Positions 9,045 through 17,611 of a DNA stretch of 64,000 bases are shown piece by piece. Origin of the DNA: Fibrobacter succinogenes (GTDB taxonomy: Bacteria > Fibrobacterota > Fibrobacteria > Fibrobacterales > Fibrobacteraceae); assembly GCA_902794535.1 (NCBI GenBank), contig CADBHQ010000035.1:20842-84841 (forward strand). Direction: 5' to 3'. Position numbers and translations under genes: made by a program. The notes beneath the pieces are model-generated. The model was not told the DNA's origin. It searched no databases and was given only the letters and a program-made list of their open reading frames with translations. Within the stretch, counting starts at the first letter, position 1. Every line of letters begins with the position of its first letter.

Positions 9045-10706
9045 ATGAACACCGAAGAACTCAAAGCCAAAACCATAGCCCTTATTGATTCCCTTAAAAG
9101 TACGACTGGTGCGTATGGCCTTGCAAATGGCGGCAACGAATACAAGATAATCACAGAGATTTTCCTTTACAAGTTCTTTAACGACAAGTTTGCCTTTGAA
9201 GCCAAGAACCAAAAGACTCCTTATAAGAAGCGCTTGAGCAAAGCTGAAAAGTGGGATGTTGAATATGACTCCTTTACCGATGAAGAAGTCGAGGATTTGT
9301 TCTCTTACATGGGCGGTGGCATTCCCTTAATCAAGCCGCATCAGACCTTGAGTCACTTGTACAATGCTTCGACCCAGGGCGATTTCTCGGCGTTGCTAGA
9401 TTCCACCTTGGTAGATATTGCGACCTATAACCAGGACCAGTTTTCGGTGGTGACCTCGGGCAAGGCGAAAGTGAACATCTTTGCTGCCGTTACGCCTTAT
9501 GTTACTGACATCGGTAAGCGCGATGATTTTGCCAAGGCGTTGATAAAGAACATCGCGGAATTTAACTTTGAAGAAGTTTTCAACGAAAAGTATGACTTTT
9601 TCAGCGGCATTTTTGAATACCTGATTAAGGATTACAACAATGCCGGTGGCGGTAAGTATGCGGAATACTTTACTCCCCGTGCCATTGCCCAGGTGATGGC
9701 TCAACTTTTGGTGGATCCCGAAACCGAATACAAGGGCGCAACCTGTTACGACCCCAGTGCTGGTACCGGCACGCTCCTTATGGCGCTTGCGCACCAGGTG
9801 GGCGAGGACCGCTGCTCCATTTACAGCCAGGATATTTCGGACAAGTCCAGCGAAATGCTGCGACTGAATTTGATTTTGAACAATCTGGTGGGCAGCTTGC
9901 CTAATGTGGTGCAGGGGAACACCCTTTTGGAACCCGCCCATGTAGAAAAAGATGGAAGCCCCAAGAAGTTTGACTTTGTGGTAAGTAATCCGCCGTTCAA
10001 GCTGGACTTCCCTGAGTATTCCGACACCCTGGCGGCAGACAGTGTCCGCTTTTGGGCCGGTATCCCCAACAAGGTAAAGAAGGTTGACCCCAACAAACCC
10101 AAGATGGCCATTTACACCTGCTTTATCCAGCACGTGATTAATTCCATCAAAGCCGAAGGCAAGGGTGCAATCGTTATCCCTACGGGCTTTATTACCAGCA
10201 AGTCCGGTGTTGAAAAGAAAATTCTGGAATACATTACCGATAAGCATATCGTTAGTGGTGTGGTCAGCATGCCGAGTAACGTGTTTGCGAACACCGGAAC
10301 CAACGTTTCTGTGCTGTTCTTCGACAGATCGCCCAAGAAAGATTCCGACAAGGTGATTTTGATTGACGCCAGCAAGCTTGGCGAAGAGTACAAGGAAGGC
10401 AACAACCAGAAGCGTCGCTTACGCACCGAAGAAATCGAGAAAATTGTAACCACCTTCCGCAAAAAGAAAACGGTGGAAGATTTCTCTGTTGCTGTGACTT
10501 ACAAGGATATCAGGGAAAAAGGCTACAGCCTGAGTGCCGGCCAATACTTTGACATCAAGGTTGAGTATGTGGAAATTACCCCCGAAGAATTCAAGGCCAA
10601 GATAAAGGGCTTTGCCGAGGAACTGGAAACCCTTTCCAAAGAAGGTGTCACACTGGATAAGCAAATTCAGAAACAGCTCGCCAATTTGAAATTCGTGGGA
10701 AAGTGA
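9045..10706 (+). CDS. hsdM: Type I restriction enzyme methyltransferase subunit M (HsdM)
   Basis: N6-adenine DNA methyltransferase subunit that protects host DNA and forms the HsdM2S core. 553 aa. It has an N-terminal HsdM helical domain, then YFTPRAIAQVMAQLL, the AdoMet motif DPSAGTG (about 236-242) and catalytic motif IV NPPF (about 315-318). All key residues are present. ATG directly follows the hsdR TAA (zero-gap coupling). The next gene starts within a few bases of its stop. With hsdS frameshifted, target specificity depends on whether a functional S subunit is made. Confidence 0.95.
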   Translation: MNTEELKAKTIALIDSLKSTTGAYGLANGGNEYKIITEIFLYKFFNDKFAFEAKNQKTPYKKRLSKAEKWDVEYDSFTDEEVEDLFSYMGGGIPLIKPHQTLSHLYNASTQGDFSALLDSTLVDIATYNQDQFSVVTSGKAKVNIFAAVTPYVTDIGKRDDFAKALIKNIAEFNFEEVFNEKYDFFSGIFEYLIKDYNNAGGGKYAEYFTPRAIAQVMAQLLVDPETEYKGATCYDPSAGTGTLLMALAHQVGEDRCSIYSQDISDKSSEMLRLNLILNNLVGSLPNVVQGNTLLEPAHVEKDGSPKKFDFVVSNPPFKLDFPEYSDTLAADSVRFWAGIPNKVKKVDPNKPKMAIYTCFIQHVINSIKAEGKGAIVIPTGFITSKSGVEKKILEYITDKHIVSGVVSMPSNVFANTGTNVSVLFFDRSPKKDSDKVILIDASKLGEEYKEGNNQKRRLRTEEIEKIVTTFRKKKTVEDFSVAVTYKDIREKGYSLSAGQYFDIKVEYVEITPEEFKAKIKGFAEELETLSKEGVTLDKQIQKQLANLKFVGK

Positions 10707-10708
10707 AT

Positions 10709-11029
10709 ATGGAAGTGATTGTGAACGTTATCGCTATCCTCATTAGTTTGATAGCTCTTTTTGTGTCAATACATTCTATTAAGGTTTCAAGAGAGCTTGC
10801 AAAAAAACAACTTGAATTTGCAGAACAGACTGAGAAAAAAAAAGAAGAAAAAGAGCGATTGGTTGAGTTGAAGCGAAAACAAGAAAAATGCCAAGAACAA
10901 CTTGATTGGCAGGAAGCGGAAAGAAGAGCGAACGCTTCTCCTTTTCCCATTTTTGAAGGGACGAAAAAAGATCGTATAGAAAAAGAGTTCAGAATAATTC
11001 GATCTGAAAGAATCCTTCGAGGAAGGTGA
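10709..11029 (+). CDS. Small membrane protein with coiled coil, between hsdM and hsdS
   Basis: About 106 aa. One N-terminal membrane helix (VIVNVIAILISLIALFVSI) is followed by a highly charged helix of about 60 residues (ELAKKQLEFAEQTEKKKEEKERL...), then a short basic tail ending ILRGR. I place the start at ATG 10709, just after the hsdM stop; a GTG at 10703 overlaps the stop and would also couple translation. The hsdS ATG follows 4 nt after its stop. The family is not known to me. Position inside the hsd operon suggests it was acquired as an accessory or anchors a complex to the membrane (inference). Confidence 0.65.
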   Translation: MEVIVNVIAILISLIALFVSIHSIKVSRELAKKQLEFAEQTEKKKEEKERLVELKRKQEKCQEQLDWQEAERRANASPFPIFEGTKKDRIEKEFRIIRSERILRGR

Positions 11030-11033
11030 TGGT

Positions 11034-11711
11034 ATGGAAATGACGAAGTATAAGTTGGGTGATGCGGCGGACATATTAGTGGGGTTTCCTTTTGAAAGTG
11101 AAAAATTCAATACAGAAGGAAACGGGATTCGTCTTGTTCGGGGGATGAATGTATCGGAACGTTTTTTAAGATTTGGAAACGACTCTCGTTGGTGGAGTGA
11201 TTTAACAGATGGTTTGACACCGTATTATTTGAAAGAGTATGATATAGTGATTGGAATGGATGGGTCGAAAGTTGGGAAAAATTTTGCAATTGTAAAAAAA
11301 GAAGACTTACCATTAATTCTTGTTCAGCGAGTTGCTTGTGTTCGCGCAAAAAAAGGGTATGACCAGAAATATATTTGGCAGTATATTTCATCGCCTAGAT
11401 TTATTGAATATGTGAATACTATAAAGACAGGCTCTTCGATCCCTCATATAAGTGGTAAACAAATAGCAGATTTTCCAATTTTTTTGCCCACGCTTTCGGA
11501 GCAAAAGAAAATTGCTGCGGTCCTTTCGGCGCTAGATGATTATATTGAAAATCTCCGAGCCCAGAATCGCGTATTGGAACAAACCGCCAAGACAATCTAC
11601 GACTACACCTTCCTCCAATGCGCCGGCCACCAAACCACCTACAACAAAACCCTCAACCGCAACATCCCTGCGGATTGGGAAGTGAAGTCTTTATCGTGGA
11701 GTGGCGTATGA
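11034..11711 (+). CDS. hsdS: Type I specificity subunit HsdS, first half (frameshifted gene)
   Basis: Encodes target-recognition domain 1 (residues about 1-150, YKLGDAADILVGFPF...SGSSIPHISGKQIADFPIFLP) and the central conserved helix (LSEQKKIAAVLSALDDYIENLRAQNRVLEQTAKTIYDY). After NIPADWEVKSL, where TRD2 normally begins, the frame runs into TGA at 11709. TRD2 continues in another frame from about 11701. Thus hsdS appears broken by a frameshift plus loss of the first few TRD2 residues. Half-size S subunits can dimerise in other systems, so partial function is possible. Base composition is AT-rich, unlike hsdM, as usual for exchanged S genes. Confidence 0.85.
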   Translation: MEMTKYKLGDAADILVGFPFESEKFNTEGNGIRLVRGMNVSERFLRFGNDSRWWSDLTDGLTPYYLKEYDIVIGMDGSKVGKNFAIVKKEDLPLILVQRVACVRAKKGYDQKYIWQYISSPRFIEYVNTIKTGSSIPHISGKQIADFPIFLPTLSEQKKIAAVLSALDDYIENLRAQNRVLEQTAKTIYDYTFLQCAGHQTTYNKTLNRNIPADWEVKSLSWSGV

Positions 11712-12252
11712 TAAGTCCGATGTTCAAAAAGAGAATAATGGTGGTATTCTTGTTTTAAGAGGAAATAATATTCAAGACAATAATTTGGTGTATGACGGGA
11801 ATGTCGTGTATATCCCTGAAAATTTGGTTGAAGATAATCAACATATAAAGAAGGGAGATATTATCATGACCATGTCTAGTGGCAGTAAGGAGCATATTGG
11901 AAAATGCACAATGTTTCAATATGATTCTAAACATACTTATGGGGCTTTCTTAACAAAGTTTACGCCAAACAGGGAATGTCGTTATTATTTCTATATGAAT
12001 TTGATATCTGATTATTTTAAGGCTAAGATTAAATCTGTTTGTAATGGAACTGGGATTAATAATTTGACAAATCAAACTTTTAATGAAATTTTCTTCCCAT
12101 ATCCAGATTCAAAAACGTTAGACGTTTTTGAAAAAACAGTAACTCCAATATTTGATAAAATGGGCGTAAACACCAAACAAATCGAAACCTTAACCACCCA
12201 ACGCAACACCCTTCTCCCGCTCCTCATGACCGGCCAAGTGGGAGTAAAATAA
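11701..12252 (+). CDS. hsdS: Type I specificity subunit HsdS, second half (frameshifted gene)
   Basis: Open from a GTG at 11701, overlapping the end of the first half by 11 nt. It encodes target-recognition domain 2 (GGILVLRGNNIQDNNLVYDG...CNGTGINNLTNQTFNEIFFPYP) and the distal conserved helix (LDVFEKTVTPIFDKMGVNTKQIETLTTQRNTLLPLLMTGQVGVK), the normal HsdS C-terminus. No ribosome site is evident before the GTG, so independent translation would rely on coupling. The two halves together match a full-length two-TRD HsdS except for a short gap at the junction. Confidence 0.8.
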   Translation: MAYDKSDVQKENNGGILVLRGNNIQDNNLVYDGNVVYIPENLVEDNQHIKKGDIIMTMSSGSKEHIGKCTMFQYDSKHTYGAFLTKFTPNRECRYYFYMNLISDYFKAKIKSVCNGTGINNLTNQTFNEIFFPYPDSKTLDVFEKTVTPIFDKMGVNTKQIETLTTQRNTLLPLLMTGQVGVK

Positions 12253-12272
12253 TTTGGGAAAGGGGTTGGCAT

Positions 12273-13295
12273 ATGGCTAATAGAAATGCATCCGCTAGTG
12301 ATTTCGGTTGGGATTTTCAACACAATGCCGCGATTGTTCTTGTCTTAAAAAATATTAAGGATGATTTTAAAAGTGTTCGTGTAGAGGGCGATACAGAAGA
12401 TATTGAAATTAATTTCAATGATGGGCGAACGACATATGTTCAAGCCAAAGCTTCACAGAATCCAGAAAAAGATACTAATGTGAAGGCAAAACTTGAAAAG
12501 GCTTTGGAATCGTTAAATGACGCTGGCGGCAAGAAAAATGTCAAGTCGTTGATATTTATAACGAATAATCATATTTACCCTTTTAATCATGCAGAAAAAG
12601 ATAAAGATCCTTATATTTCAGGTCGGACAAGTCTTAAATATAGCGAGCTAAGTGTAAATTCACAAAAAATAATTGGTGAGATTATAGACGGTAACAACTT
12701 TTCAAACATAGACAGAGATAAATTAGTTATAGAGGTTATTCCTTTTTATGGAGATGACGAGGATAATCGGTACAAAGAAATCTATAAATCTGTAGAATTT
12801 TTTCTGGATGATGTTGCAAATCAAAATACCCCTAAAAAGAAAATTCTTGAAAAGCTACAGTTAAAATTTCAAAGAAATGCATCTAAAGAGAATGTGAAAG
12901 TTGTACTAACAAAAGATAATATTGTTTGGTGCGTAATCGCCGTTATTTGCGATAATGGAAGAGAATTTGTTTCGGATGAGTTGGTTGATGAAGAATTTGA
13001 TGGTGATTATGAATTAAGAGATTCTGTGAAAGAAACATATGGTTTCGTTATAGAAGATAGTTCGCATAAATTTCAACTGATATCACAGGTTTTTTCAGAA
13101 TATCAGAAATATAAAATGACGAGTCAGAAAAAATCATATACGGACTTTATTAAGGAAAAATGGAATCTATTTTCATCGTTTTTTTCTGATGTTAAGCCAA
13201 TTCAACAAAAAATGCTGATTTTCATGGTTCTTGGAAAAATTTTTAATAATCAGACTGTTATAAAAAATATTAGAGAAAATGTGGGTGGAGTATGA
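12273..13295 (+). CDS. Cap4/DUF4297-like dsDNA nuclease-domain protein
   Basis: 340 aa. The N-terminal 100 residues begin NASASDFGWDFQHNAAIVLVL and contain VEGDTEDIEINFNDGRTTYVQAKASQ. The pattern Asp/Glu-hydrophobic, then (V)QxK, is the PD-(D/E)XK core seen in Cap4/DUF4297 nuclease domains, where Gln often replaces Glu (established for that family; assignment here by motif). The C-terminal 240 residues are helical and unassigned. Its TGA overlaps the ATG of the next ATPase gene by 4 nt, so the two are translationally coupled. A paired SMC-like ATPase plus such a nuclease resembles ABC three-component defence systems, but no recognised middle component is present. Confidence 0.65.
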   Translation: MANRNASASDFGWDFQHNAAIVLVLKNIKDDFKSVRVEGDTEDIEINFNDGRTTYVQAKASQNPEKDTNVKAKLEKALESLNDAGGKKNVKSLIFITNNHIYPFNHAEKDKDPYISGRTSLKYSELSVNSQKIIGEIIDGNNFSNIDRDKLVIEVIPFYGDDEDNRYKEIYKSVEFFLDDVANQNTPKKKILEKLQLKFQRNASKENVKVVLTKDNIVWCVIAVICDNGREFVSDELVDEEFDGDYELRDSVKETYGFVIEDSSHKFQLISQVFSEYQKYKMTSQKKSYTDFIKEKWNLFSSFFSDVKPIQQKMLIFMVLGKIFNNQTVIKNIRENVGGV

Positions 13296-14740
13296 TTATA
13301 AATTCTTTGTTGATAAAAGATGGCTATTTTGAGAAAAAATATGAATTTGAGAAAGGATTTAATCTTATTCATAGCGCTCCCAATAGTGTTGGCAAAACCA
13401 CTTTACTGAGAAGCCTGATTTATGCAATGGGATATCCAATTCCAGGAACAAAAAAATTTCCATTAACTAAACCAGAATTTACGCTTAATTTTCAATTAAA
13501 AAGTGGAGAAACGGCTCAAGTTGTCAGAAAAGATAGAGAAGTGACTTTTAACGATGAATTCTTTGTAGTTCCTGCAGAGCAGTTGCTGTTGCAAAAATCT
13601 GTTTTTGAGTTGAATGATGAAATTTTACTCTCGAATTTACTCGGTGTTTTTTATGTTGACCAAGAAAAGGGCTGGACTCTTTTAAACCGTGGTAAAGTTA
13701 TTGGAAATGTTCGATTCAATATCTATGATTTTATATTGTCTTTGACTGGCAAATATTCGGAAGAATTGTCAAGGAAGTTGGAATCGCTAAATAGGGCTGT
13801 TGCCAAGTATAAGAATTTTCAAAATATCGTAGAATACCAAAGTTCACTTAATGAAGAACATAACTTTGTAATGGATTCATCAAAGGTTGTTCTTGAAAAA
13901 GATAAAGCTCTGCTTGAGTATAAGAAAAGAGCTTCAGAAAAAGAAGTATCCATTCTAAAAAAATGCTTGAAAGATCAGAACGCCTTTGTGAACTTTATAG
14001 ATTCTTTGCAGCTGAGCATAAAGCTAGAAGATGGAAGAAGGCAAATCATAACGAAAGAAAATCTGATTGGTGTTGAAGAAAATAAGTCTTTGATTAAGGC
14101 TAGAATAGAGCTCCTTGCGGATGAAATTTGCTCATATACTCAGAATCTTTCTAAAATAGATGCTGAAATACAAAAAACGGATTCAGATTTGAATCTGATA
14201 GAAGTTGAAACCTTAGAAAGTCAATATGATCGTCAAATTAGTTCGTTGAATATGAATCAATGTGCAGTTAAGGGTGCATTGGATTCATTTGAAAAACAGC
14301 GAAAAGAAGTTGAAGAGGAAATGGATGCTCTGGCAAAAACAGATACATCTGTAATTGATAGAATTCATACAATAATTTACGGCTATGCTCAGGAATTGGA
14401 TGTTGCTGACGATTATGTAAGCCCTAGCCAAGATTATATTTTTACATCAGACTTAAAGAGTTTGTCTGGAGCTATATTCCATAAAATTGTTTTCTGTTTT
14501 AAACTTGCGTATGTGAGACTTGTTGAAGAAAAATGTAATTGCATTTTACCCATCATCTTGGATTCTCCTAGCGGCCGAGAGGTTTCCGAAGAGAATGTCC
14601 GAAAAATGATGGAAATTTTAAAAAGAGATTTTTCAAATCATCAAATTATTATCGCATCAATCCATGACTTTGGATATGCTGATAAAGTAATTGAAATTAA
14701 AGAAACGCTGATGGAAAATGCTGAAATGAAAGGAGTGTAA
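13292..14740 (+). CDS. SMC/Rad50-like coiled-coil ATPase
   Basis: 482 aa. Walker A is HSAPNSVGKTTLLRS (residues 28-41; the GKT is preceded by Asn-Ser-Val instead of the common Gly-x-Gly). Walker B is CILPIILDSPSGREV (about 421-425) with a D-loop, and a final strand-His IIIASIH follows. Between them lies a coiled coil (about 150-340). The signature-type segment is SLSGAIFHKIVFCFKLAY. Such compact SMC-type ATPases act on DNA ends or as sensors in defence pairs. It overlaps the upstream nuclease gene by 4 nt and ends 2 nt before the PIN gene, so the three are probably one unit. No zinc hook is seen. Confidence 0.75.
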   Translation: MIINSLLIKDGYFEKKYEFEKGFNLIHSAPNSVGKTTLLRSLIYAMGYPIPGTKKFPLTKPEFTLNFQLKSGETAQVVRKDREVTFNDEFFVVPAEQLLLQKSVFELNDEILLSNLLGVFYVDQEKGWTLLNRGKVIGNVRFNIYDFILSLTGKYSEELSRKLESLNRAVAKYKNFQNIVEYQSSLNEEHNFVMDSSKVVLEKDKALLEYKKRASEKEVSILKKCLKDQNAFVNFIDSLQLSIKLEDGRRQIITKENLIGVEENKSLIKARIELLADEICSYTQNLSKIDAEIQKTDSDLNLIEVETLESQYDRQISSLNMNQCAVKGALDSFEKQRKEVEEEMDALAKTDTSVIDRIHTIIYGYAQELDVADDYVSPSQDYIFTSDLKSLSGAIFHKIVFCFKLAYVRLVEEKCNCILPIILDSPSGREVSEENVRKMMEILKRDFSNHQIIIASIHDFGYADKVIEIKETLMENAEMKGV

Positions 14741-14742
14741 AA

Positions 14743-16536
14743 ATGGAGAAGACTCGTTCGTATTTCGAATTTGATTATGATACCTATAAGCAGGAGTTAA
14801 TCTGTGCTTTAAAAGAAGAGGAAACGCATTTCTACTTGGATACCTGTTTTTTAAATAAACTTCTATTTACTCGAGAAGATGCTCGCAAGCTAATATTGTC
14901 TTGGCTGCAAGACCGAATTGAACGAGTCCATATCCCTTATTGGGTTTATATGGAATATATGAAGCGTGCAGTTAATATAGAACTTTTAAAAAATATAAGT
15001 CCATGGTCTGATTTTAAATTTAAAAATAATCTTGAAAGGTTTAAAGAGAATTTTTATTTGTATTTAGATGATAATGCGGCTAAAAAATATTTTAAAGATG
15101 AGTATGAATGTCGAGAAAAATATGATGAGGCTATTTCAACTATTGGTAAAATTGAAAAGATGATAAATGATTTTTCAGTTGCTCATAATGAAATTTCTGA
15201 ATTATTCATTCCTAATTGTGTGATGAAAAAAAATGAAAATTTAAGTAGGCTTGAAAAAGATTTTAAAATTCGATGTGAAAATAAGATTCCGCCTGGTTTT
15301 GATGAAGATAAGAAAACTAATGTTTATGGAGATTTTTTTATTTGGAATGAAATTCTAGATAATCAGGAACCTAATCACAAGGCTATTTTTTTATCGAATG
15401 ACCAAAAAAAAGATTGGGTGTATACACCTCAAAAAATTTTTTTAGATGGGAAATTAATATCCAATGAAGCAAAGAAAAGTTCTGAAACATTGCGACTTCC
15501 TGCACGTATCGCATCTCCACAACTTTGCCTAGAATTTTTGCAAAAAACGAATACGGATGATTTCTTTATTGTTACGAGAAGATCCTTTATGGAAATTTTA
15601 TATAATGAAGATAATGTTACTTATATGCCTTTCTTTAGATTATTAAATTGTGATGGAAAGTTTGAAACTCCTTCTGTATCAAACGTTGATGAAAATCCGC
15701 ATCCTAAGGCTAATTTTGAACTAGAATCATTGAAAAAATATTCAATAAGGGCTCTTCATGATTCAGAATATGTAATTAAATCATCAGATAGACTTGATTT
15801 GTGTATAGATAAGTTTAAAAGTCATAATTGGTATACCCAATCGTCAGGCATGCATGACTTTTTGCAAATATTGAGTGAACAAGGTAAGAATGCATATTCA
15901 AATTTTTTAGACAACAACAAGGATGCTTTATTTGTTTTGGGACGAAATATATATCAAGCTGCATGTGGAAGTGAAAATGATTCGCTTGCTTATATACAAA
16001 ATTTGCATGAAAATGTTGTGAAATTGAATACAGATGAAAGGGACAATTATCTTTTAGATGGAATGTTTTATGAGGTGTATTTTAATAAATTCGGGCAGTT
16101 GCGAGAAAATCCTAAAGCAAAATATTTTAATTATTTGCTAGATGCATTGGAAAGTGGATCTACAACAGAATTGTTTATTAGAAACGCTTTGCAGTCGTTC
16201 AAGGATAAAATCATTTATTTGCTAGATGATTCAGAGGTACTTTTTGAGGTTGAATGGTGTTCTAAAGATGACTCTAATGAAATTTATTCAATCAAATGGA
16301 ATGGTTTAGAATTATTACGGCAATATAATGAATATGAATATATTCCTGACAATTGTTTTTTGCGTGACTCACGTTTGTTTAGACATGAAAATAGCTTGGC
16401 TAGTGGTTTATCGAAATTGTTTTTAATTCCCAAAAACAAAATAAAATTCGATAATTTCCCATTAGATAAAAAATGGACTATAAAGCCACAATTCTGTGTA
16501 GATTCGTCATTATCATATTTGATGTATAAGGAATAG
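14743..16536 (+). CDS. PIN_8-type (DUF4935-like) nuclease-domain protein
   Basis: 597 aa. The first 230 residues carry a PIN-like acidic set: FYLDTCFLNKLL (Asp33), YWVYMEYMKRA (Glu71), IPPGFDEDKKTNVYGDFFIW (Asp197) and IFLSNDQKKDW (Asp220, Asp224-Trp225). The PPGxxDxxK...YGD and D-x-K-x-DW signatures are those of PIN_8. PIN enzymes cut RNA with metal ions. The remaining 370 residues are unassigned, mostly helical, possibly a sensor. The start is 2 nt after the ATPase stop. Coupling to an SMC ATPase and Cap4-like nuclease suggests a multi-effector system. The DNA is markedly AT-rich. Confidence 0.7.
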   Translation: MEKTRSYFEFDYDTYKQELICALKEEETHFYLDTCFLNKLLFTREDARKLILSWLQDRIERVHIPYWVYMEYMKRAVNIELLKNISPWSDFKFKNNLERFKENFYLYLDDNAAKKYFKDEYECREKYDEAISTIGKIEKMINDFSVAHNEISELFIPNCVMKKNENLSRLEKDFKIRCENKIPPGFDEDKKTNVYGDFFIWNEILDNQEPNHKAIFLSNDQKKDWVYTPQKIFLDGKLISNEAKKSSETLRLPARIASPQLCLEFLQKTNTDDFFIVTRRSFMEILYNEDNVTYMPFFRLLNCDGKFETPSVSNVDENPHPKANFELESLKKYSIRALHDSEYVIKSSDRLDLCIDKFKSHNWYTQSSGMHDFLQILSEQGKNAYSNFLDNNKDALFVLGRNIYQAACGSENDSLAYIQNLHENVVKLNTDERDNYLLDGMFYEVYFNKFGQLRENPKAKYFNYLLDALESGSTTELFIRNALQSFKDKIIYLLDDSEVLFEVEWCSKDDSNEIYSIKWNGLELLRQYNEYEYIPDNCFLRDSRLFRHENSLASGLSKLFLIPKNKIKFDNFPLDKKWTIKPQFCVDSSLSYLMYKE

Positions 16537-16545
16537 GAGATTTCA

Positions 16546-17562
16546 ATGGCCAAAATTGGAATTTTAACATCCATATCAAAGAACAGCACTGGCTGGAAAG
16601 GAGAGCCTACAGAAGAAGACTTGAATTTCAGCAAGTTTGATTTTGTCAAGAGAAACAGCAAGGCTCATGAGTCGTTAAATTTTGGGTATCCACAATATCC
16701 GCCTGAATCGGATGGCACTTACGTCGGCTATGCGCCAGCCTTCAATAAGAAAGTTCGAGAACTGAATATAAAAGTCATTTTCTTTATAAGCCTTTTTGCC
16801 GTAAATGACAGAAGAATTGTCGGTTTTTATGCACTTCCTGAAATTACACAGGGTTGCAATTTTGAAAGGACTCAATCATTATCACCCTTATACAAAAAAT
16901 ACTCCAATGGGAATATTCGTGTAAAAGCTTCAAATATCGTGTATTTGAAAAATTCCGTGCCCATAAATGATAAAATTGCAAATGGAAAATTCTTTGAAGG
17001 TCAACTTTCTTCTCAAGGTTTCAATTATCTAAATGAAAAGGGAGTGACCAAATTATTTAATTACATATTAAAATATAATAGCGAAAAAAAGATTGCGTAT
17101 TGGAGGGATGTCTTTTCTGGTAATTCTCAAAATTTTGATGAAATTGAGGTCTATGAGGATTATGGTGATGTTCAAAATTCCTCAATAGAAAAACTTGAAA
17201 AGAAATTTTGTAATGCAAAACCCAAAGAAAAATCTGTCTTGACGAAAAGAATTGAACGAGGACAAATTGCAAATCGAGTAAAACAACTGACAAATTATAA
17301 GTGTCTTATTTGTGAAAAGCTTGGATTGAATCCTCATGGGTTTGCGAAGCGAAATGGAACATATTATGTTGAAACCCATCATGTATGCCCGGTGTCGAAA
17401 CAAGAAATAGGATCTTTGAGTTTGCCTAATTTAATTACAGTGTGCGCGAACCATCATCGTCAGCTTCACTATGGAGATGTTAAAGTTCAAATCATGAAAA
17501 CGAAATTTGTATTTGACATTGAAGGAAAGAAAATTGAGATTGAAAAGATAAAGGTGAAGTAA
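16546..17562 (+). CDS. HNH endonuclease with unassigned N-terminal domain
   Basis: 338 aa. The C-terminal HNH domain is intact: zinc-knuckle CLIC (Cys253, Cys256), catalytic-type ETHHVCPVS (His278, His279), PNLITVC (Asn295, Cys300) and ANHHRQLHYGD (His303, His304). HNH nucleases nick or cut DNA. The first 230 residues begin KIGILTSISKNSTGWKG, with beta-rich segments (VIFFISLFAVNDRRIVGFYALPEI). The position resembles modified-base-reading modules of McrA-type enzymes, but the fold is not clear to me. It lies 9 nt after the PIN gene. A type IV-like nuclease that attacks modified DNA is one hypothesis. Confidence 0.8.
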   Translation: MAKIGILTSISKNSTGWKGEPTEEDLNFSKFDFVKRNSKAHESLNFGYPQYPPESDGTYVGYAPAFNKKVRELNIKVIFFISLFAVNDRRIVGFYALPEITQGCNFERTQSLSPLYKKYSNGNIRVKASNIVYLKNSVPINDKIANGKFFEGQLSSQGFNYLNEKGVTKLFNYILKYNSEKKIAYWRDVFSGNSQNFDEIEVYEDYGDVQNSSIEKLEKKFCNAKPKEKSVLTKRIERGQIANRVKQLTNYKCLICEKLGLNPHGFAKRNGTYYVETHHVCPVSKQEIGSLSLPNLITVCANHHRQLHYGDVKVQIMKTKFVFDIEGKKIEIEKIKVK

Positions 17563-17611
17563 TTTTTTACAACGAATCTATAAAACATAAACTGAAAAAA
17601 GAAGGTGACGA

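Noticed and set aside
11034..12252. Phase-variable hsdS by homopolymer slippage
   Set aside because: No homopolymer or short tandem repeat is at the break.
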